A DNA stretch of 64,000 nt. Source: Flavobacterium sp. 5 (GTDB taxonomy: Bacteria; Bacteroidota; Bacteroidia; Flavobacteriales; Flavobacteriaceae). Positions 1 to 8,224 of the stretch are shown piece by piece. The DNA is taken from assembly GCF_002813295.1 (NCBI RefSeq), contig NZ_PHUE01000001.1, positions 2,232,001 to 2,296,000 of the forward strand, given 5' to 3'. Below the pieces are notes generated by a model, which saw only the letters and a program-made list of their open reading frames with translations, was not told the DNA's origin and made no database searches. Position 1 is the stretch's first letter, and each line of letters opens with the position of its first letter. The position numbers and the translations under genes are program-made.

Positions 1-1037
1 AGGTTGTCGTAACCAAAGAAACTTCTTGGGCAAATGTTCGTGACAAAATCTTAACAGGAGAATTAGACGGAGCTCATTGTTTATACACTATGCCTTTTTC
101 AGTGTACACAGGAGTAGGAGGAAAGGCAGGATCTGAAATGAAAATTGCGATGATGCTAAATGTAAACGGACAAGCGATTACTTTATCTAATGATTTTTGT
201 GGAAAAGTAGGTTTCAAACAAATGAATAAAGTAACACCAGTTGTTGCTGCCAAATTGAAAGCCGAAAAAGAAGTGACTTTCGCAATGACTTTCCCAGGAG
301 GAACACATGATTTATGGTTAAGAAACTGGATGTCATTAGCAGGACTAAATCAAAAAGCAGTAAAAATCATCACGATTCCACCTCCACAAATGGTTGCCAA
401 CATGAAAGTAGGTAACATGGACGGGTATTGCGTTGGCGAACCTTGGGGCGGAGTTGCCGTAAAACAAGGAATTGGTTTTACTCAAATTGCTTCTCAAGAC
501 ATTTGGAAAGATCATCCAGAAAAAGCATTGGTTGTAAACAAAGAGTTTAGTGAAACACGCCGTGAAGATCTAAAAAAAGTAATGAAAGCGATTTTAGAAG
601 CCTGCATCTGGTTAGATAATGCTGCAAATCGCAAAAAAGCGGCTGCAATTATTGGTAAAGCTCCTTATGTAAATGCTCCAGCCGATGTTATCGAAGGAAG
701 ATTAATGGGAGATTATAACTTAGGTTGTAACCAAGGAACCGAAGTATACGGAGACGATTATATGTTGTTTTACAAAGGTGGAACAGTAAATTATCCTCGC
801 AAATCATACGCAATCTGGGCAATGGCACAATTTGTACGATTTGGATATTTGAAAGAAGAACCAAATTACAAAGCAATTGCAGACAAACTAATCATGCAGG
901 ATTTATACGAAGAAGTAGCCAAAAGTATGAAAGTTAAAATCCCCACAGATGATATGAAACCATTCTCTCTTACTATGGATAAAACAGTTTTCAATCCGGC
1001 AAATCCATCAGCGTATTTAAAAGTAGTGAAACGTTAA
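1..1037 (+). CDS. nrtA: Nitrate-type ABC transporter substrate-binding protein (NrtA/CmpA family), 5' end missing
   Basis: This is the solute-binding component of a nitrate/bicarbonate-type ABC importer. The reading frame is open to the left edge (first full codon at base 3), so the true start lies outside the window; the ATG at 90 is internal. The visible part has the NrtA/CmpA-like stretch PFSVYTGVGG, followed by a region on AMMLNVNGQAITL that resembles the ligand-binding cleft of NrtA. The YCVGEPWGG motif near the middle is typical of this family. Any lipoprotein signal would be off the window. The permease and ATPase genes follow in the same direction, which supports a three-gene importer. 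The ligand (nitrate or another anion) is inferred from the family. Confidence 0.85.
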   Translation, partial: VVVTKETSWANVRDKILTGELDGAHCLYTMPFSVYTGVGGKAGSEMKIAMMLNVNGQAITLSNDFCGKVGFKQMNKVTPVVAAKLKAEKEVTFAMTFPGGTHDLWLRNWMSLAGLNQKAVKIITIPPPQMVANMKVGNMDGYCVGEPWGGVAVKQGIGFTQIASQDIWKDHPEKALVVNKEFSETRREDLKKVMKAILEACIWLDNAANRKKAAAIIGKAPYVNAPADVIEGRLMGDYNLGCNQGTEVYGDDYMLFYKGGTVNYPRKSYAIWAMAQFVRFGYLKEEPNYKAIADKLIMQDLYEEVAKSMKVKIPTDDMKPFSLTMDKTVFNPANPSAYLKVVKR

Positions 1038-1346
1038 AAACCATTTACTTCGTCAGTTCGCAAAAGCTCGTGTGGGCGTGACCGTGTTGAGCAAAGGGGC
1101 TTACTTATAGCACCGCTTAAACAGCCCCTTTACGCAACACGGTCGGGCTATACGCGCTACTTCGGTAGCCAGCTTCTATCCCTCACGCAGAAAACCAGAA
1201 GTAATTTAAGTAACATCAGAATAAAAGAGCATTCAGATTTTATTGATTTTCGAATAAAAACAGTTAAAAAATCTGCCGAATCTGCAAAATCTGCGTGAAA
1301 AAAAAAGCATTCAAAAAAGCATTTAATAACATTAAATTTTAGAATT
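1038..1346. other. Intergenic region between binding protein and permease genes
   Basis: This 309-bp gap separates the binding protein and permease genes of one transporter. It holds a large GC-richer hairpin (1080-1144), a small UUCG-type hairpin (1156-1169) and an AT-rich stretch. No convincing ORF is present. It is unusually long for a gap inside an ABC transporter operon. Confidence 0.6.
1080..1190. repeat. Palindromic intergenic element with long hairpin
   Basis: Arms 1080-1101 and 1123-1144 are 22 nt each and pair at 20 of 22 positions around a 21-nt loop. Directly after it, GCTAC-TTCG-GTAGC (1156-1169) forms a UUCG tetraloop hairpin, followed by CTATCCCTCACGCAG. Its GC content is well above the surroundings. 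It resembles palindromic intergenic elements known in Flavobacterium, but copy number cannot be checked here. Confidence 0.65.
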
Positions 1347-2234
1347 ATGTCAAGTTCAAACACAGCAACAATCGGAACAGAATTAGCCTCAAAAAACTAT
1401 TCTCTTTCAAACACTTTTGACAGAGTAATTAAGAAAAAAAGTCTAAAAAAAGCGTCACGCTATTTAGTAGAAAAAGCTAAATCAATCGCATTTGCTTGTA
1501 TTGGACTGACTATTTTTTGTGGATTTTGGAGCTTATTAAGTTTTTATACCAAAGACGCTCTTCCAGGACCTTTGGCAACTTTAACAGTATTGAAGGAAAT
1601 GCTGAGCGATCCATTTTATGATTATGGTCCAAACGATAAAGGTATCGGATTGCAATTATGGGTTTCTATAAAAACCGTTTTATCAGGATTTGCATTGGGT
1701 TCTTTAGTAGCAATTCCATTTGGAATTTTGATTGGAGCTAACGCTTTTTTTAAGAAAATATTTTACCCAATCGTACAGTTTTTAAAACCAGTTTCGCCTT
1801 TGGCTTGGTTTCCAATTGGTTTGGTAGTTTTTAAAGACACAGGAATCGCAACCATATTCATTGTATTCATAACGTCTTTATGGTCCACATTAATCAACAC
1901 TTCTTTTGGAGTAAGTACAATTCCGCAAGATCACAAAAACGTGGCTAAGGCTTTTGGTTTTTCAAAATGGAGATATTTATCCAAAGTGGTTATTCCATAC
2001 ACATTGCCTCACATTATTACTGGTTTGCGATTGAGTATTAGTGTTGCCTGGTTAGTTATTGTAGCTGGCGAAATGTTATCTGGCGGTGCAGGAATTGGAT
2101 TTTTTGTATGGGACAGTTGGAATGCTCTGAGTTTAGAAAAAGTAATTTCGGCCATTATCATCATCGGATTTGTGGGAATTATTTTTGATGGATTTTTTAC
2201 AATGATTGAAAACAAAGTGTCTTATAAAGCATAA
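1347..2234 (+). CDS. nrtB: Nitrate-type ABC transporter permease (NrtB family)
   Basis: This 295-residue inner-membrane permease forms the channel of the importer. It has a cytosolic N-terminus of about 45 residues, then five to six hydrophobic segments (first near residues 48-68, with GFWSLLSFY). The cytoplasmic coupling loop with the binding-protein-dependent permease signature is visible around KNVAKAFGFSKWRYLSKVV, followed by PYTLPHIITGLRLS. This loop docks onto the ATPase encoded 22 bp downstream. The preceding gap contains a large hairpin, so expression could differ from that of the binding protein. The length fits the NrtB/TauC/SsuC group; the anion specificity is inferred from the neighbouring NrtA-like protein. 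Confidence 0.87.
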   Translation: MSSSNTATIGTELASKNYSLSNTFDRVIKKKSLKKASRYLVEKAKSIAFACIGLTIFCGFWSLLSFYTKDALPGPLATLTVLKEMLSDPFYDYGPNDKGIGLQLWVSIKTVLSGFALGSLVAIPFGILIGANAFFKKIFYPIVQFLKPVSPLAWFPIGLVVFKDTGIATIFIVFITSLWSTLINTSFGVSTIPQDHKNVAKAFGFSKWRYLSKVVIPYTLPHIITGLRLSISVAWLVIVAGEMLSGGAGIGFFVWDSWNALSLEKVISAIIIIGFVGIIFDGFFTMIENKVSYKA

Positions 2235-2256
2235 TAATTTTTAAAAATTTACGACT

Positions 2257-3063
2257 ATGAGCTATTTAGAAATAAAAGACTTGGAAATCTCTTTTCCAAC
2301 TCCAAAAGGAAAATACACTGCAGTAAAAGATATTAATCTTTCGATTAAAAAAGGAGAAATCATATCAATCATCGGACATTCAGGTTGCGGAAAATCAACC
2401 ATCATGAATGCGATAGGAGGAATGCTTACACCAACAGGCGGATCGGTAGTATTAGACAATAAAAATATCAAAGGTCCAGGACCAGATCGCGGAATCGTTT
2501 TTCAAAACTATTCGCTATTGCCTTGGTTAACGGTGGAGAACAATATTTTTCAAGCAGTGGATTCGGTTATGAATTGTTCCAAAGCTGAGAAACACGAAAT
2601 TGTAATTAAGAACCTTAAAATGGTTAATTTATTTCAGCACAAAGATAAATTACCAGGCCAGCTTTCAGGTGGAATGAAACAAAGAGTAGCCATTGCAAGA
2701 GCTTTTGCTATTAATCCAGGTGTTTTATTGTTAGACGAACCTTTTGGAGCATTAGATGCTTTGACAAAAGGATCTATGCAACTTGAAGTTTTAAAATTAT
2801 GGAATCTGGACAATAGAGAAAAAACTATTATAATGATTACACATGATATTGAAGAAGCACTCTTTTTGTCAGATCGAATTGTCGTTTTACACAACGGTCC
2901 GGCATCTACAATTCGTGAAATCGTAACGGTAAATTTACCAAGACCTCGAAATAAAATTGAAATTGTAAAAACTCCCGAGTATATTGAGTTAAGAGATCAT
3001 TTACTACATCTGTTAACCGATCATTTCTCAATTGAAGATATGGGGGTAAAATATAAAAATTAG
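2257..3063 (+). CDS. nrtD: Nitrate-type ABC transporter ATP-binding protein
   Basis: This 268-residue ATPase powers the importer. The Walker A motif GHSGCGKS is at residues 40-47, a Q-loop at VFQNYSLLPW (81-90), the signature LSGGMKQR at 136-143, and Walker B VLLLDEP at 156-162 followed by the D-loop. The switch histidine lies in TIIMITHDIEEA. It is a single-domain subunit, like NrtD or SsuB. It lacks the C-terminal binding-protein fusion found in cyanobacterial NrtC. It starts 22 bp after the permease gene and is followed by a terminator, so it is the last gene of the operon. Confidence 0.87.
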   Translation: MSYLEIKDLEISFPTPKGKYTAVKDINLSIKKGEIISIIGHSGCGKSTIMNAIGGMLTPTGGSVVLDNKNIKGPGPDRGIVFQNYSLLPWLTVENNIFQAVDSVMNCSKAEKHEIVIKNLKMVNLFQHKDKLPGQLSGGMKQRVAIARAFAINPGVLLLDEPFGALDALTKGSMQLEVLKLWNLDNREKTIIMITHDIEEALFLSDRIVVLHNGPASTIREIVTVNLPRPRNKIEIVKTPEYIELRDHLLHLLTDHFSIEDMGVKYKN

Positions 3064-3080
3064 TTAATTTTGGTTAAGTG

Positions 3081-3115
3081 AAAAGGGTCTTTTCTATTAG
3101 TGAAAAGACCTTTTT
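3081..3115 (+). terminator. Rho-independent terminator after the nrt operon
   Basis: A GGTCTTTTC / GAAAAGACC stem around a short loop is followed by five T residues, 18 bp after the ATPase stop codon. Confidence 0.8.
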
Positions 3116-3123
3116 AAAATATA

Positions 3124-3166
3124 AAATTCCAAACTCCATATAACTTAGTATGGAGTTTGGAATTTT
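3124..3166. terminator. Bidirectional terminator between the nrt operon and tatA
   Basis: The arms AAAATTCCAAACTCCATA and its complement are 17-18 bp and pair almost perfectly, with A and T runs on both sides. It can act for the plus-strand nrt operon and for minus-strand tatA. Confidence 0.75.
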
Positions 3167-3193
3167 TATATTAGAAAGAATATCTAAGAAAAA

Positions 3194-3367
3194 TTATTCT
3201 TTAGTTTCTTCTTTTTTATCAGTTGTTTGATCTTCTTTGGCTGCGTTTTTAAATTCTTTAATACCGCTTCCTAAACCTTTCATTAATTCTGGAATTTTTT
3301 TACCTCCAAAAAGTAATAAAAGAACTCCAATAATCAAAAGTATTTCTGTAACTCCTAATCTTCCCAT
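3194..3367 (-). CDS. tatA: Sec-independent protein translocase subunit TatA
   Basis: This short gene encodes 57 residues. The protein begins [15 protein letters not shown], then a single hydrophobic helix (about residues 6-20), the hinge FGGKKIPEL with the family's FG pair at 20-21, an amphipathic helix ([14 protein letters not shown]) and a charged tail ending in KKEETKE. This order is diagnostic of TatA/TatE. TatA oligomers form the pore of the twin-arginine pathway, which exports folded proteins. The length is typical for Bacteroidota. No tatB or tatC lies alongside, so tatC must be elsewhere. It is convergent with the nrt operon, with a bidirectional terminator between them. Confidence 0.92.
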   Translation of the reverse strand: MGRLGVTEILLIIGVLLLLFGGKKIPELMKGLGSGIKEFKNAAKEDQTTDKKEETKE

Positions 3368-3530
3368 GATTGAATATTTAACGCCGTAGCAAATTTGTAA
3401 TTATATAATGGACAAAGGTATATAGAATAAATTTATGAGCATTCATTTTGAACTATTTATTTGTTTGTGATAGCGTTAAATATTTTATAATTTTTGAGAG
3501 TTTTCAACACACTACTTCGAATAGGCTAGT

Positions 3531-3559
3531 TTTGACAACGCTTTTAATTATTATATTTG
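3531..3559 (+). promoter_or_regulatory. Bacteroidota-type promoter for the membrane stub gene
   Basis: TTTG at 3531-3534 and TATATTTG at 3552-3559 are separated by 17 bp, matching the TTTG / TAnnTTTG consensus. The ATG follows at 3578. Confidence 0.7.
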
Positions 3560-3577
3560 TCATAATAAATACATATC

Positions 3578-4090
3578 ATGTCTAGTAATCGATTAAAGAG
3601 AAAGAAGTTTTGGAAAAGATTATTAATCAAAAACCGATTAATAATTTTGAACGAGAACACTTTTGAGGAAATTTTTTCTTTTAAATTGAATATAATGAGC
3701 GTCTTTGTGTCGCTTACATTGGGAGCTATTCTTTTAATTTCGGCTACAACAATATTGATAGCTTTTACTCCACTACGAGAATTTATTCCAGGTTATTCTT
3801 CTAGTCAGCTAAAAAAAAATGCTACAGTTCTGGCTTTAAAATCTGATTCTCTTTCGAAAGCATTAAAGAAAAACGAAATCTACATAAAATCAATTCAAAA
3901 AGTGTTGAATGGCGAATTAGAATATGCTAAATTTAATAAAGACTCTATACTTTCAAGTAGTGAGGAACCATCAGAACCAGTAGATTTGTCTCCATCACAA
4001 AATGAAATAGAATTGAGAAAACGTGTGAACGAAGAAGAAAAACTGGATTCTAAGTCTGAAAAATCAAGTTCTAAAAAGAAAACTAAATAA
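3578..4090 (+). CDS. Single-pass membrane protein related to the N-terminal part of M23 peptidases
   Basis: This 170-residue protein has a basic N-terminus, a cytosolic segment containing NENTFEEIFSFKLN, one transmembrane helix (about residues 38-62), then TPLREFIPGYSS and a short coiled-coil region. It ends in a highly charged Ser/Lys/Glu tail. The NENTFEE and PLREFIPGYSS blocks are, from my knowledge of the family, the N-terminal half of flavobacterial membrane-bound M23 peptidases, which normally continue into a LytM domain. Here no HxxxD or HxH motif follows and the frame stops, so this is a peptidase-less form. It has its own promoter, and the GH3 gene follows 64 bp downstream. A structural or cell-envelope role is inference. 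Confidence 0.65.
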   Translation: MSSNRLKRKKFWKRLLIKNRLIILNENTFEEIFSFKLNIMSVFVSLTLGAILLISATTILIAFTPLREFIPGYSSSQLKKNATVLALKSDSLSKALKKNEIYIKSIQKVLNGELEYAKFNKDSILSSSEEPSEPVDLSPSQNEIELRKRVNEEEKLDSKSEKSSSKKKTK

Positions 4091-4154
4091 ATGAGATTTC
4101 ATCTGATTTATCAGGATAGAAAAAACATCAAATTTTAAATAAAGCCCAAAAGGA

Positions 4155-5642
4155 ATGTCACTAAAATCGGTTGCTGCAAAAATATTTGCAAAGAGAATAT
4201 ATAAGAAGACACAAGCTTGGGTTACCACTCCTGTTGAAACCCAAAATGCAGTGTTTTTAAATTTAATACAAGCTGCAAAAGAAACACAATTTGGAAAAGA
4301 TCATCATTTTGATCAAATAAAGACGTACGAGGATTTTTCAAAACAAGTTCCTGTTCGCGATTATGAAGGTTTAAAATCGTATGTTGATAAAGTAGTAAAA
4401 GGGGAAGAAAATATACTTTGGAAAGGAAAACCTTTGTATTTTGCTAAGACTTCGGGAACCACTTCGGGAGCCAAATATATACCGTTGACTAAGGAATCAA
4501 TGCCCTATCATATTGATGCGGCTCGAAATGCAATATTACACTACATACATGAAACCCAAAATGCCGATTTTGTAAACGGAAAAATGATTTTCCTGCAGGG
4601 AAGTCCGATCCTAGAAGAAAAATACGGAATTAAATTAGGACGTTTGTCCGGAATTGTAGCACACTTTGTTCCAAAATACCTTCAAAAAAACCGTTTACCT
4701 TCTTGGGAAACCAATTGTATTGAAGATTGGGAAACTAAAGTAAATGCTGTTGTTGATGAAACTATAAATGAAGATATGACTGTGATTTCGGGAATTCCTT
4801 CTTGGGTACAAATGTATTTTGAAAAATTACAGCAAAAGGCAGAAAAGCCAGTTGGAGCCATTTTCAAAAACTTCAATTTATTTATTTACGGAGGAGTTAA
4901 TTACGAGCCTTACCGTGCCAAATTTGAAAATTTAATTGGCAGAAAAGTAGATAGTATCGAATTATTTCCAGCATCTGAAGGATTTTTTGCTTACCAAGAT
5001 TCTCAAAAGGAAAAGGGAATGTTACTGCTTTTGAATTCGGGTATTTTTTATGAGTTTATCAAAAGTGAAGATTTTTATAAAGAAAATCCAAAACGACATA
5101 CTATTGGCGAAGTAGAATTGGGTGTTAATTATGTTTTAATTATTTCGACCAATGCTGGACTTTGGGGTTATAATATTGGAGACACCGTTCAGTTTACATC
5201 ATTGAAGCCTTATCGTGTTATCGTTTCGGGGCGTATTAAGCATTATATTTCTGCTTTTGGAGAGCATGTAATTGGTAAAGAAGTCGAATGTGCTTTGCAG
5301 GAAGCTATGATAGGTACAACAGTTCAGGTCAATGAATTTACTGTTGCACCACAAATCACTCCGATTGAAGGTTTGCCTTATCATGAGTGGTTTATCGAAT
5401 TTGAAAATGAGCCAGAAGATTTTAATGCTTTTGCGGAAGCGTTAGACAATTCAATGCGAAAACAAAATATTTACTATGATGATTTGATTGTGGGGAATGT
5501 TTTAAAAAAATTAGTCGTGACCAAAGTGAGTAAAAACGGTTTTCAAGAGTATATGAAATCTATCGGAAAATTGGGCGGTCAAAATAAAATTCCAAGACTT
5601 TCTAACGATAGAAGTATTGTATCGGTTTTAAATCAAAAATAA
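4155..5642 (+). CDS. GH3 family acyl-acid amide synthetase-like protein
   Basis: This 495-residue member of the GH3 branch of adenylate-forming enzymes would activate a carboxylic acid with ATP and join it to an amine or amino acid. The ATP-binding motif AKTSGTTSGAKY lies at residues 97-108 and the second adenylation motif ASEG at 273-276. The LWGYNIGDTVQF block starts near residue 336, and the hinge region VSGRIKHYISAFGEHV follows. The length is normal for bacterial GH3 proteins. The bacterial substrates are unknown; plant members conjugate auxin and jasmonate. The stop codon is only 7 bp before a nitrilase-family amidase gene, which suggests a functional link through amide chemistry. Confidence 0.85.
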   Translation: MSLKSVAAKIFAKRIYKKTQAWVTTPVETQNAVFLNLIQAAKETQFGKDHHFDQIKTYEDFSKQVPVRDYEGLKSYVDKVVKGEENILWKGKPLYFAKTSGTTSGAKYIPLTKESMPYHIDAARNAILHYIHETQNADFVNGKMIFLQGSPILEEKYGIKLGRLSGIVAHFVPKYLQKNRLPSWETNCIEDWETKVNAVVDETINEDMTVISGIPSWVQMYFEKLQQKAEKPVGAIFKNFNLFIYGGVNYEPYRAKFENLIGRKVDSIELFPASEGFFAYQDSQKEKGMLLLLNSGIFYEFIKSEDFYKENPKRHTIGEVELGVNYVLIISTNAGLWGYNIGDTVQFTSLKPYRVIVSGRIKHYISAFGEHVIGKEVECALQEAMIGTTVQVNEFTVAPQITPIEGLPYHEWFIEFENEPEDFNAFAEALDNSMRKQNIYYDDLIVGNVLKKLVVTKVSKNGFQEYMKSIGKLGGQNKIPRLSNDRSIVSVLNQK

Positions 5643-5649
5643 TAGTGTA

Positions 5650-6378
5650 ATGAAAATTTCAGTAGCACAAACAAAACCAATTAAAGGGAATATTTCTGCG
5701 AATGTAGATGCTCATAAAAAATTAATTGAACTTGCTGTTTCACACAAAGCAGATGCTGTTTTTTTTCCTGAACTTTCAATAACGGGTTATGAGCCAGATT
5801 TGGCAAATACTTTAGCAACAAATCAGGAAGATTCTAAATTTGAAGATTTTCAAAAGATTAGTGACAGCAATAAAATCACCATTGGAATTGGTGTACCAAC
5901 AAAAACAGATTTAGGTATTCAAATTAGTATGGTAATTTTTCAACCGAATATGGAAAGACAAACGTATTCAAAACAGCAATTGCACGTTGACGAATTTCCA
6001 TATTTTATTAATGGCGAAAAACAAATTATTCTGTCAGTTGACAATGTAAATATTGCGCCGGCTATCTGTTATGAAAGTATGCATTTTGACCATCCTGATT
6101 ATGCAAGTAAATTGGGCGCAGAAATTTATTTGACGAGTGTTGCAAAAACTCAAAATGGAGTTGATAACGCAATATTACATTATCCATCTATTGCAAAGAA
6201 ATTCGGAATGCCTGTTTTAATGTCTAATTGCGTTGGATATTGCGATAACTTTGAAAGTGTTGGTCAAAGTGCAGTTTGGACAAAGCAAGGAAATTTAATT
6301 GGACAACTAGATGACAAACACGAAGGAATACTAATTTTTGACACTGAAACTGAAGAAGTAATTATACAGATGTTGTAA
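5650..6378 (+). CDS. Carbon-nitrogen hydrolase (nitrilase superfamily amidase)
   Basis: This 242-residue cytosolic hydrolase carries the full catalytic triad of the nitrilase superfamily. Glu41 lies in FFPELSITGYEP, Lys108 in YSKQQLHVDE, and Cys140 in APAICYESMHFDHP. Enzymes of this group cleave amides, ureido compounds or nitriles; the substrate cannot be read from the sequence. It begins 7 bp after the GH3 gene and is probably cotranscribed with it. GH3 proteins form amide bonds and this family breaks them, so the pair may control one conjugate; this is inference. The length is slightly short for the family (usually 250-300) but the core is complete. Confidence 0.85.
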   Translation: MKISVAQTKPIKGNISANVDAHKKLIELAVSHKADAVFFPELSITGYEPDLANTLATNQEDSKFEDFQKISDSNKITIGIGVPTKTDLGIQISMVIFQPNMERQTYSKQQLHVDEFPYFINGEKQIILSVDNVNIAPAICYESMHFDHPDYASKLGAEIYLTSVAKTQNGVDNAILHYPSIAKKFGMPVLMSNCVGYCDNFESVGQSAVWTKQGNLIGQLDDKHEGILIFDTETEEVIIQML

Positions 6379-6535
6379 AAAGCTTCAGTTATAATAAGGT
6401 TTGAACAATTAGTGGTTTAGCAGAATTTCTTTTTATTTTCCTATCTTCGTTTAGCAGAGATTCAGTTCAAAATCATTAAAAAGCTTAAGATAACGAAGTA
6501 ATTTGATGATTATCAGAAGTTAAAAATAATAAAAA

Positions 6536-8215
6536 ATGAAAGACACTAAAAATATATCCAGATCCAGAGCACATGAATCATCGGCGGCAATTGAAAAAAT
6601 GTACATTACGATGCGTCATCTTTTTAATAGAGGTTTCTACAAACCGATGGGAGTTTCTGGGGATACTTTAAGAGAAGCTTTATTGGTTTTAAGACCCGAA
6701 ATTTATGGAAATATTGCCGAAGAAAAAGTAGAATTAAACGGTCTTTTATATGTAATAGAAAGACTTCCGATAGGAATCGAGGAGTGTCGTTTTATTAATT
6801 TAACATCGGATGAAGGTTATTCCAAATCACATTTCCAAGCGATTGTTCCGCCTAAAAGACGACGTAATTGTTATAGAATTGATGAGGAACAAATGAATGT
6901 AGAAATCACTCGAGGACGATCAGATATTTATGATATTTTGACGCATTTGACATTCATCTTTATAGAATCACATAAAATCAAAAATAGAGTTTTACAGGAC
7001 GAAATAGGGGAAGTTTCCCGTGATTGGATTAAACTTGAAATGGCAGTTTCTCAAACCAAAAAACTGACTTTGGTAGAAAAGGAAAAAGCGATTTCACATG
7101 CAGCAAATATTTTAGGAAGAACATTCGAGGAAGTTTTGAATATTTATGATGATTTTGGAACAGAAGTAGCACCCGATCGATTTTTACATGTAATTTATTG
7201 GCTGGGAAAATTAGCCATTGAAGAAGATGTAGATAATAGTAAAAGAACCATTACTTTCAGCCCTGTTTTAAGAGAACGTTTGGGACACCACATTCATGGA
7301 GAAATTTGGGCAAACAATATCAAGGAAGTCCTGAAAGCAAATGAATTATTAGACAGACCTATTCATGTGATTAGTGCTAATATGCACTCGGTAATGAATT
7401 CTATTTTTGCTACACCACACTTAAAAACAAAGTTCAAAGACAAATCTGATTTCTTTATTTATGAAGAATTGAGCAAGTCTGGAGCCAATGAAGTTCGTAG
7501 TCAAGTGGAGTCACTTGCGCTGAAACAAGGAATGATTTTTTTAGCCGATACTTCGGGAACGAACATAGATGTTCAAATTTTTGATACTGCCAAAATAGAT
7601 TGGTCAAAAACAGCTTTCCCAAAGGCAAATCTGACTGAAAAAAAACCAGTACTTATTGTTATGGATTATGCTTTTGGAGAGCAAGCTTATGAAACAATCG
7701 ATGAGTTATTAAGACCTTATAAAAAAGACACCTTGCTTCGAGTAGAATCGGTTTCAATTATGGGAAAAGCGGGTATTCTGGAAGGAGGAAAAGGAGATAT
7801 CATGATTCCGAACGCGCATATCAATGAAGGAACGGCAGATAATTATTTCTTCGAAAATGAATTGACTCCCAAAATGTTTGAAGGTAATGACATCGCAGTT
7901 TATGCTGGACCAATGGTTACCGTTCTTGGAACATCGTTGCAAAACAAAGATTTATTAAAGTTCTTCCATGAATCAACCTGGGGAGTTATAGGACTTGAAA
8001 TGGAGGGTTCTTATTATCAAAAAGCCATTCAGGCGGCATCCAAAATCAGAAAAAGTGTACCACATGACATCAAAGTCCGATATGCATATTATGCTTCTGA
8101 TAATCCATTAGAAACTGGTAGCACCTTGGCTTCTGGCGGATTAGGAACAACAGGTGTTAAACCAACTTATTTGATTACGATCAAGATTTTGGAACAAATT
8201 TTCAATATAAAATAA
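6536..8215 (+). CDS. Conserved protein (DUF6909-like) with nucleoside-phosphorylase-like C-terminal part
   Basis: This 559-residue soluble protein has no signal peptide. I associate its N-terminal part (MRHLFNRGFYKPMGVSG, and the R-rich segment PPKRRRNCYRIDEEQ) with DUF6909, a Bacteroidota family of unknown function. The C-terminal 170 residues show features of the PNP/UDP-phosphorylase superfamily. SIMGKAGIL followed by GDIMIP (407 onward) resembles the phosphorylase GTAG...GDLV block. VIGLEMEGSYY (Glu488, Glu490) resembles the ribose-binding MEG/MES motif. YASDNPL (Asp522) resembles the base-contacting SD motif. This suggests a nucleosidase or phosphorylase, possibly AMP-nucleosidase-like, but it is my reading and not an established assignment. 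It stands alone, with gaps of 157 bp before and 9 bp after. Confidence 0.6.
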   Translation: MKDTKNISRSRAHESSAAIEKMYITMRHLFNRGFYKPMGVSGDTLREALLVLRPEIYGNIAEEKVELNGLLYVIERLPIGIEECRFINLTSDEGYSKSHFQAIVPPKRRRNCYRIDEEQMNVEITRGRSDIYDILTHLTFIFIESHKIKNRVLQDEIGEVSRDWIKLEMAVSQTKKLTLVEKEKAISHAANILGRTFEEVLNIYDDFGTEVAPDRFLHVIYWLGKLAIEEDVDNSKRTITFSPVLRERLGHHIHGEIWANNIKEVLKANELLDRPIHVISANMHSVMNSIFATPHLKTKFKDKSDFFIYEELSKSGANEVRSQVESLALKQGMIFLADTSGTNIDVQIFDTAKIDWSKTAFPKANLTEKKPVLIVMDYAFGEQAYETIDELLRPYKKDTLLRVESVSIMGKAGILEGGKGDIMIPNAHINEGTADNYFFENELTPKMFEGNDIAVYAGPMVTVLGTSLQNKDLLKFFHESTWGVIGLEMEGSYYQKAIQAASKIRKSVPHDIKVRYAYYASDNPLETGSTLASGGLGTTGVKPTYLITIKILEQIFNIK

Positions 8216-8224
8216 AAAGGCGAC

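Noticed and set aside
6379..6535. Promoter for the DUF6909-like gene (TATCTTCG near 6442)
   Set aside because: It deviates from TAnnTTTG and lacks a -33 box, so I did not list it.
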